Part shown: in pieces, positions 51,393 through 60,539 of the stretch
Position numbering within the stretch: the first letter of the stretch is position 1
Layout of the letters: each line of letters begins with the position of its first letter
NCBI RefSeq assembly: GCF_037892605.1
Contig: NZ_JBBKTU010000001.1
Coordinates: forward strand, 4,402,001-4,466,000
Reading direction: 5' to 3'
DNA length: 64,000 nt
Source of the DNA: Lacibacter sp. H407
GTDB lineage: Bacteria; Bacteroidota; Bacteroidia; Chitinophagales; Chitinophagaceae
Translations under genes and position numbers: made by a program
Notes under the pieces: generated by a model
Databases searched by the model: none
What the model was told of the DNA's origin: nothing
The model's input: the letters and a program-made list of their open reading frames with translations, nothing else

Positions 51393-52202
51393 TTAATAAA
51401 CGTAATTCAATGCCGTTTGATCAGCACTTGTAAACGGACGGTTGAATGAAGAAGAGGTACTTCCGCAGGCAAGCATCCATGAACCGGCACTTGGTCCTGA
51501 TGGAGTACCCGGAATATAAACAGCACCAACACCTGCCGAGCCTTCATTTACTGCAGAACCACCGCAACTGTAAGAGCGGTTCATATAATCTGTATGACGG
51601 AAACCGATACAATGCCCCATCTCATGTGCAATAGTTGTAGCCAATGCATTTACAGCAATACTTGGTGTGTACCAATACCGGTTCATTTGAATCTGACTGT
51701 AAGGATTTCCGCTGCTGGTTGGAAATCCGGCAGACCCCAATGTGTTACTTACCTGGTAATAGGTAACAATGTTGATGTTGGCAGTTGCTGTTCCGGTAAT
51801 ACGTTGAAACTTTACACGCAGGTTTAACGCATTGTAACGGCGAATGGCCTCATCTGTTGCCGATACAAAATTTGCTTGTGTGGTATTCAGCTTTACCGTG
51901 ATCGTTCTTGGCAAACCTGTAACAAGATAAGTTGTGCGATAATGTTCTTCATTCGCATAGATCAACTCATTCGAAGTTGGCGTTTGCTTCAGGTTGTCTG
52001 GGGTAAGAAGAATATCTCCTTCAACAATATACCCTCCCTCCGTTTGAACAACCCCTTCGGTTGAAAAACCTTGTGCGGCGATCTGGTTTAATACATCCTG
52101 CGGCACTTCAGATGCAAGCGTTTCTTTTGCAGCTTTCTTACATGCAACAATAAATAATGCAGAAAATGCAAGCGCTGTGAAAACAAAAACAATTTTTCTC
52201 AT
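51393..52202 (-). CDS. HEMGH-type (M57) zinc metalloprotease lipoprotein, paralog 2
   Basis: Start ATG 52202 gives MRKIVFVFTALAFSALFIVAC with a lipoprotein Cys. The layout repeats paralog 1: a QDVLNQIAAQGFSTEGV pro-segment, a GYIVEGDILLTPDNL segment, and the zinc motif TIAHEMGHCIGFRHTDYMNRS. Tandem duplication is obvious along the entire length; the loop between strand regions differs (KLNTTQANFVSATDEAI versus SVSGTNLPSNFLAAVDAAI). Both have separate terminators and promoters, suggesting independent expression. Confidence 0.9.
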   Translation of the reverse strand: MRKIVFVFTALAFSALFIVACKKAAKETLASEVPQDVLNQIAAQGFSTEGVVQTEGGYIVEGDILLTPDNLKQTPTSNELIYANEEHYRTTYLVTGLPRTITVKLNTTQANFVSATDEAIRRYNALNLRVKFQRITGTATANINIVTYYQVSNTLGSAGFPTSSGNPYSQIQMNRYWYTPSIAVNALATTIAHEMGHCIGFRHTDYMNRSYSCGGSAVNEGSAGVGAVYIPGTPSGPSAGSWMLACGSTSSSFNRPFTSADQTALNYVY

Positions 52203-52395
52203 GTTTAAATTGTGTTTAGGTTGAAAAATGATTGACACTTTAAATTATTTATTTTTATAACCTGTAAACAGTTCATCATTGCAGCAGCGTTGCAAACACG
52301 CAGCAGCGTTCAACAAAAAGTAGAAACACTAAGAAAGATTACACAAATAATAATCAACGCATGAGTTTGATTTTTTTTAAGGAGATTTATACCCG

Positions 52396-55056
52396 ATGAG
52401 ATTTTATTCAATCATTTCATTCTTTTGTACGATAATAAAATGGCGAACATTCCTGTGTTCAATATTTTTTTTAATGAGCGTTGTTTCAGCCGCACAGGTA
52501 ACTGACAAAAAAATTGTGGATAAGTTATTGCCTTTGTTCAAGGAGCAAATGAGGTTTTCAAAACCAACCGGCAAAGGTTTGTATACAGTTGCAGTAACGG
52601 ATCTTCAACAATTTGAAAAACTCCTGCAAAAAAACAAATCGGTTCAACTCATTTCTACCTATGCACCGGCAAAAATTGTGGTGATTGAATGCAGTTGGAG
52701 CGACCTTGAAAAAATTATCTCCGATGCTATTGTACTTGCAGTTGATGCAACAAAAAAAGCAAAAGAAGAATTGTTATTTGGTTTTGTTGACTATGCAGCC
52801 AACAGAATATCAACCATTCATAACCGTTTCTCATTATTCAATGCTGCGGGTATCAATCTTTCAGTAAAGGAGCAAAAGTTCGACACGAGTGATATTGATT
52901 TTAAAGGACGCATCCTCCCTTCAACATTTGCTGCAACAACTGTATCAGGTCATGCATCGATCATGGCAACGATGATGGCTGGTGGTGGTAATACATGGTA
53001 TAATACAAAAGGTGCTGCATGGGGCAGCCGCATCAGTTCGGCCAGCTTTGACAATCTTTTACCTGAACCCAACAGCTATTATAACTCTTCCTCTATTCTT
53101 GTACAGAACCATTCGTATGGAACTGTTGCAGAAAGTTATTATGGCGCTGAGGCAGCGGCTTACGATGCATCTGTGATCAACAATCCTTCATTGGTTCATA
53201 TTTTTTCGGCAGGCAACTCAGGAACACAAACTCCTGCCACCGGACCTTACGCAACTGTTACAGGTTATTCAAATCTCACCGGCAATTTCAAACATGCAAA
53301 AAATATTATTACGGTTGGCCATACCGATTCGTTTGGTGTAGTATTGTCGCCAAGCTCAAAAGGTCCTGCATTTGATGGAAGAGTAAAGCCGGAGCTGGTT
53401 GCGTTTGGAGAAGATGGAAGTTCTGGTGCGGCTGCTTTGGTATCGGGTATTGCAGGTGTGTTGCATCATACCTACAAACAACAAAACAATGGGAATACGG
53501 CACCTGCTTCACTCATTAAAGCAGTTTTGTTGAACAGTGCAGATGATGTTGAATCGCCCGGTATTGATTTTAAATCGGGGTATGGAAATGCAAATGCATT
53601 CAACGCTGTCAATACAATTGTGCAAGGGCATCATTTTACCGGATTGGTTTCTGCATCAACACAACAACAATTCAACATAACAATTCCTGCAGGCATCAAG
53701 CAATTGAAAGTAACATTGGTGTGGAGCGATCCGCAGTCAACTCCCAATACAACAAAAGCGTTACTGAATGATCTTGATCTGGAACTCACGCACACAGCTT
53801 CATCAACTACATGGCAACCATGGGTGTTGAACAGTACAGCATCTATGGCTGCTATTCAACAATTGCCTGTTCGTAAAAGAGACAGTTTGAATGTAGTTGA
53901 ACAAATCAGCATTGATAATCCGGCAGTTGGTGATTATATAATTACAGTAAAAGGGTTTTCTGTTCCTGCCGGTGCACAAACATTTTCCATAGCTTATCAA
54001 TTTGATACAGCTGATACATTCCGTTGGGATTTTCCCACTTCATCTGATCATCTGTTTCCCAATCAAACCAATGTGCTTCGTTTTAAATCGGGTTATAGTG
54101 CAGCAACAGGGCAATTAGAAATGAGTACAGATGCCGGGAGTAATTGGCAAACAGTTGATAACAATGTGGATCTTTCAAATGGTTATTATAAACTTTCAAC
54201 CCTTGACCTTATCAGTAAAGCATTGTTGCGAATGCGCATTAACACTAACATTTACGCATCCGATACATTTACAATTTCAAAACGTATTGGAACAGCAGTA
54301 GGTTTTGCTTGTGTTGATTCCTTTTTATTATTGTGGGATAAAGTTCCTTCAGCCGCAGCTTACCGCATCCGCCAATTGGGAAATCAATATATGGAACCAT
54401 TGCTGGTAACAACTGATACATTTGCAATTCTCTCTACAGTAAACAGCGCTGCCAAACATTATTCTATTACAGCCATCATTGACGGGAAAGAAACAGTAGG
54501 CAGTTATACATTCAATTATGAAACAGCAGGAACCGGTTGCTATGTGAAAGCATTTCTTGCCGACCTCAACCTAAACAATGAAGCTGCTTTGCTGCTTGAG
54601 TTGGGAACTACATTGCGCATCAAACGAATCTCGTTTGAAAAACAATTGGCGAATGGTTTTACTTCGATCGCAGCATTTACTACCATCAATCAATTGCAAT
54701 ACTCAGCAACAGATCAAAACTTACATGCAGGAAGTAATCGTTACAGAGCCGTGCTGGAATTAACCGATGGCCGGTTGATCTATTCAGAAATTGCAACACT
54801 TTATTTTACAGGAAATAAGCCTGCTGTTGTTTACCCTAACCCTGTGCCGAGAAACGGATCGTTGACTGTTCTTACCGAACAGGATGAAGATATGCTTTTC
54901 CAATTGATCGATACGTATGGACGGGTAGTATTACAAAATCAACTGAATGATTATCCTCAACAAATCTCCGTTAACAATCTTGCAAAAGGAATGTATTACT
55001 TCCGCCTGTTGAAGAAAAATAAAAAAGTACAAACTGGTATAGTTATTATCAACTAA
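52396..55056 (+). CDS. Subtilisin-like (S8) peptidase with type IX secretion sorting domain
   Basis: 886 residues: a signal segment ending near VVSAAQ, an S8 catalytic domain (about 130-395), two beta domains and a C-terminal type IX sorting domain (VVYPNPVPRNGSLTV... KGMYYFRLLKKNKKVQTGIVI). Catalytic His is in VSGHASIMATMMAGGG and the Ser in GSSGAAALVSGIAGVL (in place of GTS-M-A-A-P); NHSYGT and FSAGNSGTQ mark the substrate cleft. The Asp is less clear; DTSDIDFKGR is the best candidate. It should be exported across the outer membrane and anchored. A strong AAGGAGA lies 10 bp before ATG, unusual in this phylum. Confidence 0.9.
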   Translation: MRFYSIISFFCTIIKWRTFLCSIFFLMSVVSAAQVTDKKIVDKLLPLFKEQMRFSKPTGKGLYTVAVTDLQQFEKLLQKNKSVQLISTYAPAKIVVIECSWSDLEKIISDAIVLAVDATKKAKEELLFGFVDYAANRISTIHNRFSLFNAAGINLSVKEQKFDTSDIDFKGRILPSTFAATTVSGHASIMATMMAGGGNTWYNTKGAAWGSRISSASFDNLLPEPNSYYNSSSILVQNHSYGTVAESYYGAEAAAYDASVINNPSLVHIFSAGNSGTQTPATGPYATVTGYSNLTGNFKHAKNIITVGHTDSFGVVLSPSSKGPAFDGRVKPELVAFGEDGSSGAAALVSGIAGVLHHTYKQQNNGNTAPASLIKAVLLNSADDVESPGIDFKSGYGNANAFNAVNTIVQGHHFTGLVSASTQQQFNITIPAGIKQLKVTLVWSDPQSTPNTTKALLNDLDLELTHTASSTTWQPWVLNSTASMAAIQQLPVRKRDSLNVVEQISIDNPAVGDYIITVKGFSVPAGAQTFSIAYQFDTADTFRWDFPTSSDHLFPNQTNVLRFKSGYSAATGQLEMSTDAGSNWQTVDNNVDLSNGYYKLSTLDLISKALLRMRINTNIYASDTFTISKRIGTAVGFACVDSFLLLWDKVPSAAAYRIRQLGNQYMEPLLVTTDTFAILSTVNSAAKHYSITAIIDGKETVGSYTFNYETAGTGCYVKAFLADLNLNNEAALLLELGTTLRIKRISFEKQLANGFTSIAAFTTINQLQYSATDQNLHAGSNRYRAVLELTDGRLIYSEIATLYFTGNKPAVVYPNPVPRNGSLTVLTEQDEDMLFQLIDTYGRVVLQNQLNDYPQQISVNNLAKGMYYFRLLKKNKKVQTGIVIIN

Positions 55057-55099
55057 CCGGTTTGTACTTAGATTAATTATGGAAGGATTTGAATAGGTT

Positions 55100-55999
55100 T
55101 TAACCCCACAACGAAGATGGATATTCTCCTGCAGCTACAAGTTCATCTACACTTTTCTGCACACCCGGCGCATCTTCTTTATACGTAACACCAAACCATT
55201 GTGATGATGTTGGAATTACTTTAACCACACCAAGTCCTTCTTTAATATAGGTATCCGCAACAATCGGAATAAAGAATTCTGATTTCTCTTCCTGTCCGTG
55301 CTGTTGAAGAAATGTTTCGAACAAGTTGGCGGTTACCGAAAAAACAGAAGCATCAAAACACCAGAAGTTCATACTTACACTGGAGTTAAAAGGTACTTCG
55401 TGCTTTCCGTTAGCATCTTCATACACGATCTTATCGCCTTCGCCATAGATCTTGGTACGCTCTGAAATACTAACCAGGTTATTTGCTGCATCTACTTCAC
55501 ACACACCACGACTTACAGTTCCATTTGCACTCAGCGTTCGTGCAAGCTCGTAACCAATGATCGCCTGCTTTTGCGGACTGCATTCTGTTGTTAAAAACGT
55601 AAACGCTTTTTCAAATGCATCACGTCCATAAAAATCATCTGCATTGATCACCGCAAATGGTTCCTTGATAGTATCTTTTGCACAAAGAATAGCATGCGCA
55701 GTACCCCATGGCTTTGTACGTGTTGCGGGAACATCGTACCCATCTGTAAATGAATCGAGTTGCTGATATACATAATCAATTTCAACACGGCCTTTCAGTT
55801 TGGGTTCAAATACAGCTTTGAAATTATCTGCAAAATCTTTGCGGATGATAAATACGATCTTTCCAAAGCCTGCACGAATGGCATCATAAATGGAATAATC
55901 CATAATAGTTTCGCCTGAGGGACCAAACCCTTCCATCTGCTTCATGCTGCCATAACGGCTGGCCATTCCTGCTGCTAAAATCAATAAAGTTGGTTGCAT
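55100..55999 (-). CDS. Sugar nucleotidyltransferase-like protein
   Basis: The ATG at 55999 (MQPTLLILAAGMASRYGSMKQ) gives 299 residues and starts directly at the nucleotide-binding LAAGMASR-x-x-x-K motif of NDP-sugar pyrophosphorylases. NADDFYGRDAFEKAF supplies the metal-binding Asp residues, and KPWGTAHAILCAKD the nucleotide-binding loop. It differs from classical RmlA/GlmU and matches a class annotated only as nucleotidyltransferase; the sugar is unknown. The longer frame to 56176 overlaps the divergent gene and is rejected. Confidence 0.85.
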   Translation of the reverse strand: MQPTLLILAAGMASRYGSMKQMEGFGPSGETIMDYSIYDAIRAGFGKIVFIIRKDFADNFKAVFEPKLKGRVEIDYVYQQLDSFTDGYDVPATRTKPWGTAHAILCAKDTIKEPFAVINADDFYGRDAFEKAFTFLTTECSPQKQAIIGYELARTLSANGTVSRGVCEVDAANNLVSISERTKIYGEGDKIVYEDANGKHEVPFNSSVSMNFWCFDASVFSVTANLFETFLQQHGQEEKSEFFIPIVADTYIKEGLGVVKVIPTSSQWFGVTYKEDAPGVQKSVDELVAAGEYPSSLWG

Positions 56000-56054
56000 G
56001 TAATCGGTTATTTTTGAACGCTGCGAAGATAGGAAACTATCATTGCCAACCATC

Positions 56055-56960
56055 ATGCAAACAGATGCGCAAAAAATATACAACAGCCCGGTAACATGGG
56101 AATTGAACAACGGTTTATTCTTTTCATTTATTGTTGCACGGCTTGATCTGTTACATCCATTCGTATCTGGAAACAAATTTTTTAAACTGAAGTATAACCT
56201 TCAACGAACGATCGCTGAAAACAAACAGGGGATCGTTACAATGGGTGGTGCTTATTCCAATCACCTCGCAGCAACAGCATGGGCATGCTATGAAAATAAG
56301 TTGACATCGGTTGGCATTATCCGTGGAGATATACAAAACCCATTGAATAATACGTTATTGTTTTGTCAACAGCATGGCATGAAACTGATCGCTGTTGATC
56401 GAGGTCAATATCACCGAAGCAGTGCAATTGTACAACAGATCATTGCATCGTATGATCAATATTTTTTTGTACCCGAAGGAGGTGATAATGAAGAAGGGCT
56501 GCAGGGCTGCACAGAAATTCTATCATTTCTGAAAGATGCCGACTCCTTTACTCATATCGTTTGCTGTATGGGAACAGGTACAACATTTCAGGGTATTTCC
56601 AGAGCCGCTGCCAGTGATCAAACTGTTATTGGCATTCCGGTATTAAAAATTAAAGAAGCAGATCAACTATTATTTCAGCAGCAACAGATCAGCAATGCGG
56701 CTGCAGCAAAACAAGTGATCCTGTTTGATCATGCAGGAGCAGGTTATGCGAAAACATCTGCACAGCAACTTGATTTTATGAATTTGTTTTATCAAAAAAC
56801 AACAATTCCAACCGATATTGTGTACACCGGCAAGTTGATGCAGGCTGTATTGCAACTGGCAGAACAGAATTATTTTACAGCAGCTGATAAGGTTGTTGTA
56901 CTGCATACCGGTGGATTACAGGGGAATAACAGCATTGCAGATGGCCGGTTGTTATTCTGA
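56055..56960 (+). CDS. PLP-dependent ACC deaminase / D-cysteine desulfhydrase-like enzyme
   Basis: A fold-type II PLP enzyme of about 301 residues. Lys in FVSGNKFFKLKYNL is the Schiff-base lysine; MGGAYSNHLAATAWAC binds the substrate carboxylate; GTGTTFQGISR is the phosphate loop; VVLHTGGLQGN closes the site. The family includes 1-aminocyclopropane-1-carboxylate deaminase and D-cysteine desulfhydrase; sequence alone cannot separate them. ATG at 56055 is preferred over TTG at 56043. Divergent from the nucleotidyltransferase. Confidence 0.88.
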   Translation: MQTDAQKIYNSPVTWELNNGLFFSFIVARLDLLHPFVSGNKFFKLKYNLQRTIAENKQGIVTMGGAYSNHLAATAWACYENKLTSVGIIRGDIQNPLNNTLLFCQQHGMKLIAVDRGQYHRSSAIVQQIIASYDQYFFVPEGGDNEEGLQGCTEILSFLKDADSFTHIVCCMGTGTTFQGISRAAASDQTVIGIPVLKIKEADQLLFQQQQISNAAAAKQVILFDHAGAGYAKTSAQQLDFMNLFYQKTTIPTDIVYTGKLMQAVLQLAEQNYFTAADKVVVLHTGGLQGNNSIADGRLLF

Positions 56961-57012
56961 ACGGCATTATATTTGCGCATACGTAGAACAACCAACAGAC
57001 ACAGAACATCCC

Positions 57013-57714
57013 ATGAAGAAACTAAGCTTACTCTTTATTCCACTCTTTTGCTGCTTATCGGCAATTGCACAAACAGATACGCTTCCGAAATTTTCTGCCG
57101 TTAAAAAGAAAAGTGGTGAAATATTTATCAGTTGGGCAAGTACGTTCAAGAATGTATCACAAATAAATATTCAGCGTTCAAAAGACAGTTTACGAAATTT
57201 CAGCACCATTCATTCCGTTCCAAATCCAAATCTTCGTTCCTACATATTTTTAGATAAATCTGCTAAGAACGATAGTGGGTATTACCGCATTTTTATTTTG
57301 TTTGAAGGTTCAAACTACGTATTCACTCCATCAAAACAATTAACGATCGATACGTCTACTTCAATTGTGCCGGTAAAAGAATCAAATACCCGTCCGGACT
57401 ATACTCCTGCAACAAAAGAAAAAGAAGAAAAACCATCGGCTCCACCTAAACCGGTATGGGTTCCTTCCATTTATGTATTTACCGGAAATGATGGCAACCC
57501 TGTTATCAAATTACCCGATGCCGGTTCGAAAAAATACAGCATTCGTTTTCTGAAAGAAGATGGCAGCCTCCTCTTTATGATCCCTTCGATCAGCGAACCA
57601 TATCTTACTTTAGATAAGGTTAATTTCCTGAAATCGGGCTGGTATCATTTTGAATTGAAGGAAAACGGCAATCTTAAAGAGAAGAATAAGTTCCTCGTTA
57701 CCAGAGATTATTAA
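57013..57714 (+). CDS. Exported protein of unknown function
   Basis: ATG at 57013 gives a signal peptide (MKKLSLLFIPLFCCLSAIAQ) and a 213-residue mature part. FSAVKKKSGEIFISWASTFKNVSQINIQRSKDSLRNF followed by YIFLDKSAKNDSGYYRIFILFEG resembles a fibronectin type III-like or Ig-like beta module (W, then Y-Y-R-I). A Pro/Lys/Glu-rich linker (RPDYTPATKEKEEKPSAPP) leads to a second beta region. No enzymatic motif. Probably periplasmic. Confidence 0.65.
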   Translation: MKKLSLLFIPLFCCLSAIAQTDTLPKFSAVKKKSGEIFISWASTFKNVSQINIQRSKDSLRNFSTIHSVPNPNLRSYIFLDKSAKNDSGYYRIFILFEGSNYVFTPSKQLTIDTSTSIVPVKESNTRPDYTPATKEKEEKPSAPPKPVWVPSIYVFTGNDGNPVIKLPDAGSKKYSIRFLKEDGSLLFMIPSISEPYLTLDKVNFLKSGWYHFELKENGNLKEKNKFLVTRDY

Positions 57715-57800
57715 TTATTTTTTTAACTTGTTTTGGATAATGGCGCTGTTTTTGTAATTTGTTGTTCACTTGCAGAACTATTTCATCTGCATACCCACAT

Positions 57801-58607
57801 ATGAAACAAAAGCAGCTTACTTTATTGCTTGTGCTATTATCAATTATTCCTTCATTTTTATTTGCCCAACGTGTAGGACGCAGAGGCGTAAATCCGGTCA
57901 ACACCACTTCATCAAAAAAAGGACCTGTATACAATTTTACCCTCGAGCAATTGCAAGGCAGATGGCAGGAAATAAAACGTTCTGATGCTGATAAATCAGA
58001 GTTACCGATCGGCGATACGATTTACCTGCATTTTACCGAAGCAAATAAGGTAGAAACAAGAGATGGCACTAAAACTATTATGCGTGGGGTTGCTATAATT
58101 GACGAGCCCGGTAATGTGTTAATAGCCGCTGCTGATATTTATACGATCGGTGCTGTTTCTGCAACAGAGCTTTTGTTGCTGGATGATGATGGCACAGTTC
58201 ATACACTTACGAAGAAAGAGATATTCTGGAGAGAAACTTTAGGAAAAAATGCTGTAACTGATCAAGTGTTGGATACACCACTTGATCCCAATCTTGCTGA
58301 TCTGGCGGGTGTTGACTGGACCGTTTACCGTCGCAGAGCAAAACCCGGTGCAGTTAGTAATGAATCGTTTCTGATACGCTATATAAAATCTATAAAAGAT
58401 AATGGCGATAAAACTGCAACAGCTGAACTTACATTTTATTCAAAGGATAAAACGGAAGTAATGCCTTGCACCATTACAGTGGTGAAAAATCAAATAGAGA
58501 TCAAATCAGGTGAGCATTCATGGCTGATGTTCGTGTATAAAGTAGAAAAGGATGAATTGATATTTGGCGATCATAAAACCTTACTGTACTACGCCAAGCC
58601 CCTTTAA
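57801..58607 (+). CDS. Exported protein of unknown function
   Basis: ATG at 57801 gives a signal peptide (MKQKQLTLLLVLLSIIPSFLFAQ). The mature 245 residues have a lipocalin-like opening (TLEQLQGRWQEIKRSD, with the G-x-W motif) and two similar strand-rich halves with IYLHFTEANKVETRDG and later ELTFYSKDKTEVMPCTI. I do not recognise the family. Its last 27 bp overlap the 3' end of lipB on the opposite strand. Confidence 0.65.
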   Translation: MKQKQLTLLLVLLSIIPSFLFAQRVGRRGVNPVNTTSSKKGPVYNFTLEQLQGRWQEIKRSDADKSELPIGDTIYLHFTEANKVETRDGTKTIMRGVAIIDEPGNVLIAAADIYTIGAVSATELLLLDDDGTVHTLTKKEIFWRETLGKNAVTDQVLDTPLDPNLADLAGVDWTVYRRRAKPGAVSNESFLIRYIKSIKDNGDKTATAELTFYSKDKTEVMPCTITVVKNQIEIKSGEHSWLMFVYKVEKDELIFGDHKTLLYYAKPL

Positions 58608-59333
58608 CGTAACATCAAATACGTTCTCAAATTTTTGTTTTACTTTTTCTTTTGCCTCTTCAAAATCAACAGGAGCTCCTAATTCTTTTTGTAAGGAAGT
58701 GACGGCTTTATTTTCAATACCGCATGGAATAATGTGGTTGAAATAGTTCAAATCTGTATTTACATTGAATGCAAATCCATGCATGGTTATCCAACGGCTG
58801 CAACGCACTCCCATTGCACAAATTTTTCGTTCTTTTCCTTTTACATCCGGATCAAGCCACACGCCAGTTTCACCTTTGCTGCGCTTTCCTTTTAATCCAT
58901 ACTCTGCCATGGTTAAAATAATCACCTCTTCCAGTTTGCGCAGGTATTTCCCAATATCTGTTTCAAATTTTTCCAGATCAAGAATCGGATAACCAACGAT
59001 TTGTTGCGGACCATGGAAGGTGATATCGCCGCCACGATTGGTTGGATAAAACTCGATCCCTTTTTGTAAACGATCTTCTTCCGAGATCAAGATATTTTTC
59101 ACGTCGCCGCTTTTGCCAAGTGTGTATACGGGAGGATGTTCTACTAAAAGCAAATGATGGTGGGTGGTGAGTGGCGAGTGGTGAACATCATCAACTATCG
59201 GCTCAGTGCTATTGGCTTTATTGCGTAACTCTGCTTTGATCGCCAGATTTTCAGTCAATAAAGATTCCTGGTAATCCCATGCTTCTTTGTAGGGCATTGC
59301 ACCTAGATCTTCAAATAGAACCGTTTGCTTCAT
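58581..59333 (-). CDS. lipB: Octanoyl-[acyl-carrier-protein] transferase (lipoate biosynthesis)
   Basis: Transfers octanoate from ACP to the lipoyl domains of pyruvate and other 2-oxoacid dehydrogenases. GGDITFHGPQQIVGYPIL is the signature, ICAMGVRCSRWITMHGFAFNVNTDL the second, and the acyl-Cys is in NHIIPCGI. With ATG at 59333 the product has 250 residues, somewhat longer than typical LipB; the excess lies at about residues 40-60, partly encoded by GTGAGTG-type heptamers ([12 protein letters not shown]) just before the conserved VEHPPVYTLGKSG. It is divergent from rluD. Confidence 0.93.
   Translation of the reverse strand: MKQTVLFEDLGAMPYKEAWDYQESLLTENLAIKAELRNKANSTEPIVDDVHHSPLTTHHHLLLVEHPPVYTLGKSGDVKNILISEEDRLQKGIEFYPTNRGGDITFHGPQQIVGYPILDLEKFETDIGKYLRKLEEVIILTMAEYGLKGKRSKGETGVWLDPDVKGKERKICAMGVRCSRWITMHGFAFNVNTDLNYFNHIIPCGIENKAVTSLQKELGAPVDFEEAKEKVKQKFENVFDVTLKGLGVVQ
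59156..59185. repeat. Heptamer tract inside lipB
   Basis: GTGGGTG-GTGAGTG-GCGAGTG-GTGAAC: the same GTGAGTG heptamer family as in hutU at 16985, coding for a His/Ser/Thr-rich insert. Confidence 0.8.
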
Positions 59334-59390
59334 TGCCTGCAAAGCTACGGGGAATTGGATGGATGCTCAAACGACTTACTTTTGCAGCTT

Positions 59391-60470
59391 ATGAAAGAAG
59401 AAGAAATACTCGAACAGGATAGTGAACTGGAAAACGGTGATGGTTCGGAAGAGTTATATGAACGAAAGCGTTTTGTGGTGAGCAAAGGGCAAGAACCGTT
59501 GCGTATCGACAAATACCTGATGACCAAAATTGAAGGCGCTACCCGAAACAAAGTGCAACGGGGAATTGAAACAGGCCTGGTATTAGTTAACAATGAAATT
59601 GTAAAAGCGAATTACAAAGTACGCCCCGATGATGAGATCATCACTTTTTCTGATACAGCACCGGAAGATACTGAGATCAAACCGGAAGAACTGCCACTCA
59701 ATATTGTATTTGAAGATGAATCGGTGGTGGTTGTAAATAAAGTAGCAGGCATGGTGATGCACCCCGGCAGTGGTAATTACAGCGGCACGCTTGTAAACGG
59801 AATTGTGTGGTATCTCAAACAACAGCAACCGGAATTAACAGCCGATCAATTACCACGCTTTGGCATGGTCCATCGTATTGATAAAAACACAAGTGGATTG
59901 GTGGTGCTTGCAAAAAATGAACAGGCAAGTGTGCATTTGGCCAAACAGTTTTTTGATCATACAGTTGAGCGAAAATACATTGCGTTGGTTTGGGGCGATA
60001 TAAAAGAAGACAGCGGCACCATTACGGGACATGTAGGCCGACATCAACGTTTCCGCAAGATCATGGATGTATATCCTGATGGAGAATATGGGAAAGAAGC
60101 TACAACTCACTATACAGTACTGGAGCGTTTCGGTTATACAACACTGGTAGAATGCAGGCTTGAAACCGGTCGTACACACCAGATACGTGTTCACATGCAG
60201 CATGTTGGTCACCCGTTGTTTAATGATGATACCTATGGCGGCGACCGAATTGTAAAAGGAACGGTTTACACCAAGTACAAACAGTTTGTCGATAATTGTT
60301 TTGCCATCTGTTCACGACAAGCTTTGCATGCGCAAACCTTAGGATTCACGCATCCGAAAACGCAGAAGCGGATATTGTTTGAAAGTGAGTTGGCAACTGA
60401 TATGCAGAAAGTGATCGAGAAATGGCGGGTGTATACAAAGGCGAAGAATTTAACGGGAGATGATGAATAA
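59391..60470 (+). CDS. rluD: Ribosomal large subunit pseudouridine synthase D-like (RluD family)
   Basis: Converts uridines of 23S rRNA to pseudouridine. The ATG at 59391 opens with an acidic tail (EEEILEQDSELENGDG), then an S4 RNA-binding domain (LRIDKYLMTKI...VQRGIETGLVLVNN) and a catalytic domain with the RluA-family motif HRIDKNTSGLVV containing the catalytic Asp, and CRLETGRTHQIRVHMQHVGHPLFND. 359 residues, normal length. The RluD assignment over RluC is by overall layout. Confidence 0.93.
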   Translation: MKEEEILEQDSELENGDGSEELYERKRFVVSKGQEPLRIDKYLMTKIEGATRNKVQRGIETGLVLVNNEIVKANYKVRPDDEIITFSDTAPEDTEIKPEELPLNIVFEDESVVVVNKVAGMVMHPGSGNYSGTLVNGIVWYLKQQQPELTADQLPRFGMVHRIDKNTSGLVVLAKNEQASVHLAKQFFDHTVERKYIALVWGDIKEDSGTITGHVGRHQRFRKIMDVYPDGEYGKEATTHYTVLERFGYTTLVECRLETGRTHQIRVHMQHVGHPLFNDDTYGGDRIVKGTVYTKYKQFVDNCFAICSRQALHAQTLGFTHPKTQKRILFESELATDMQKVIEKWRVYTKAKNLTGDDE

Positions 60471-60473
60471 AAG

Positions 60474-60503
60474 AATCCCCGATATCTGTTGATATCGGGG
60501 ATT
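60474..60503 (+). terminator. Terminator of rluD
   Basis: AATCCCCGATATC pairs with GATATCGGGGATT around TGTT, a 13-bp perfect stem just after the rluD stop. It may also terminate def from the other side. Confidence 0.85.
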
Positions 60504-60539
60504 TATCATTCGAATCAGATCAATCAGTTTATCTGTGGT

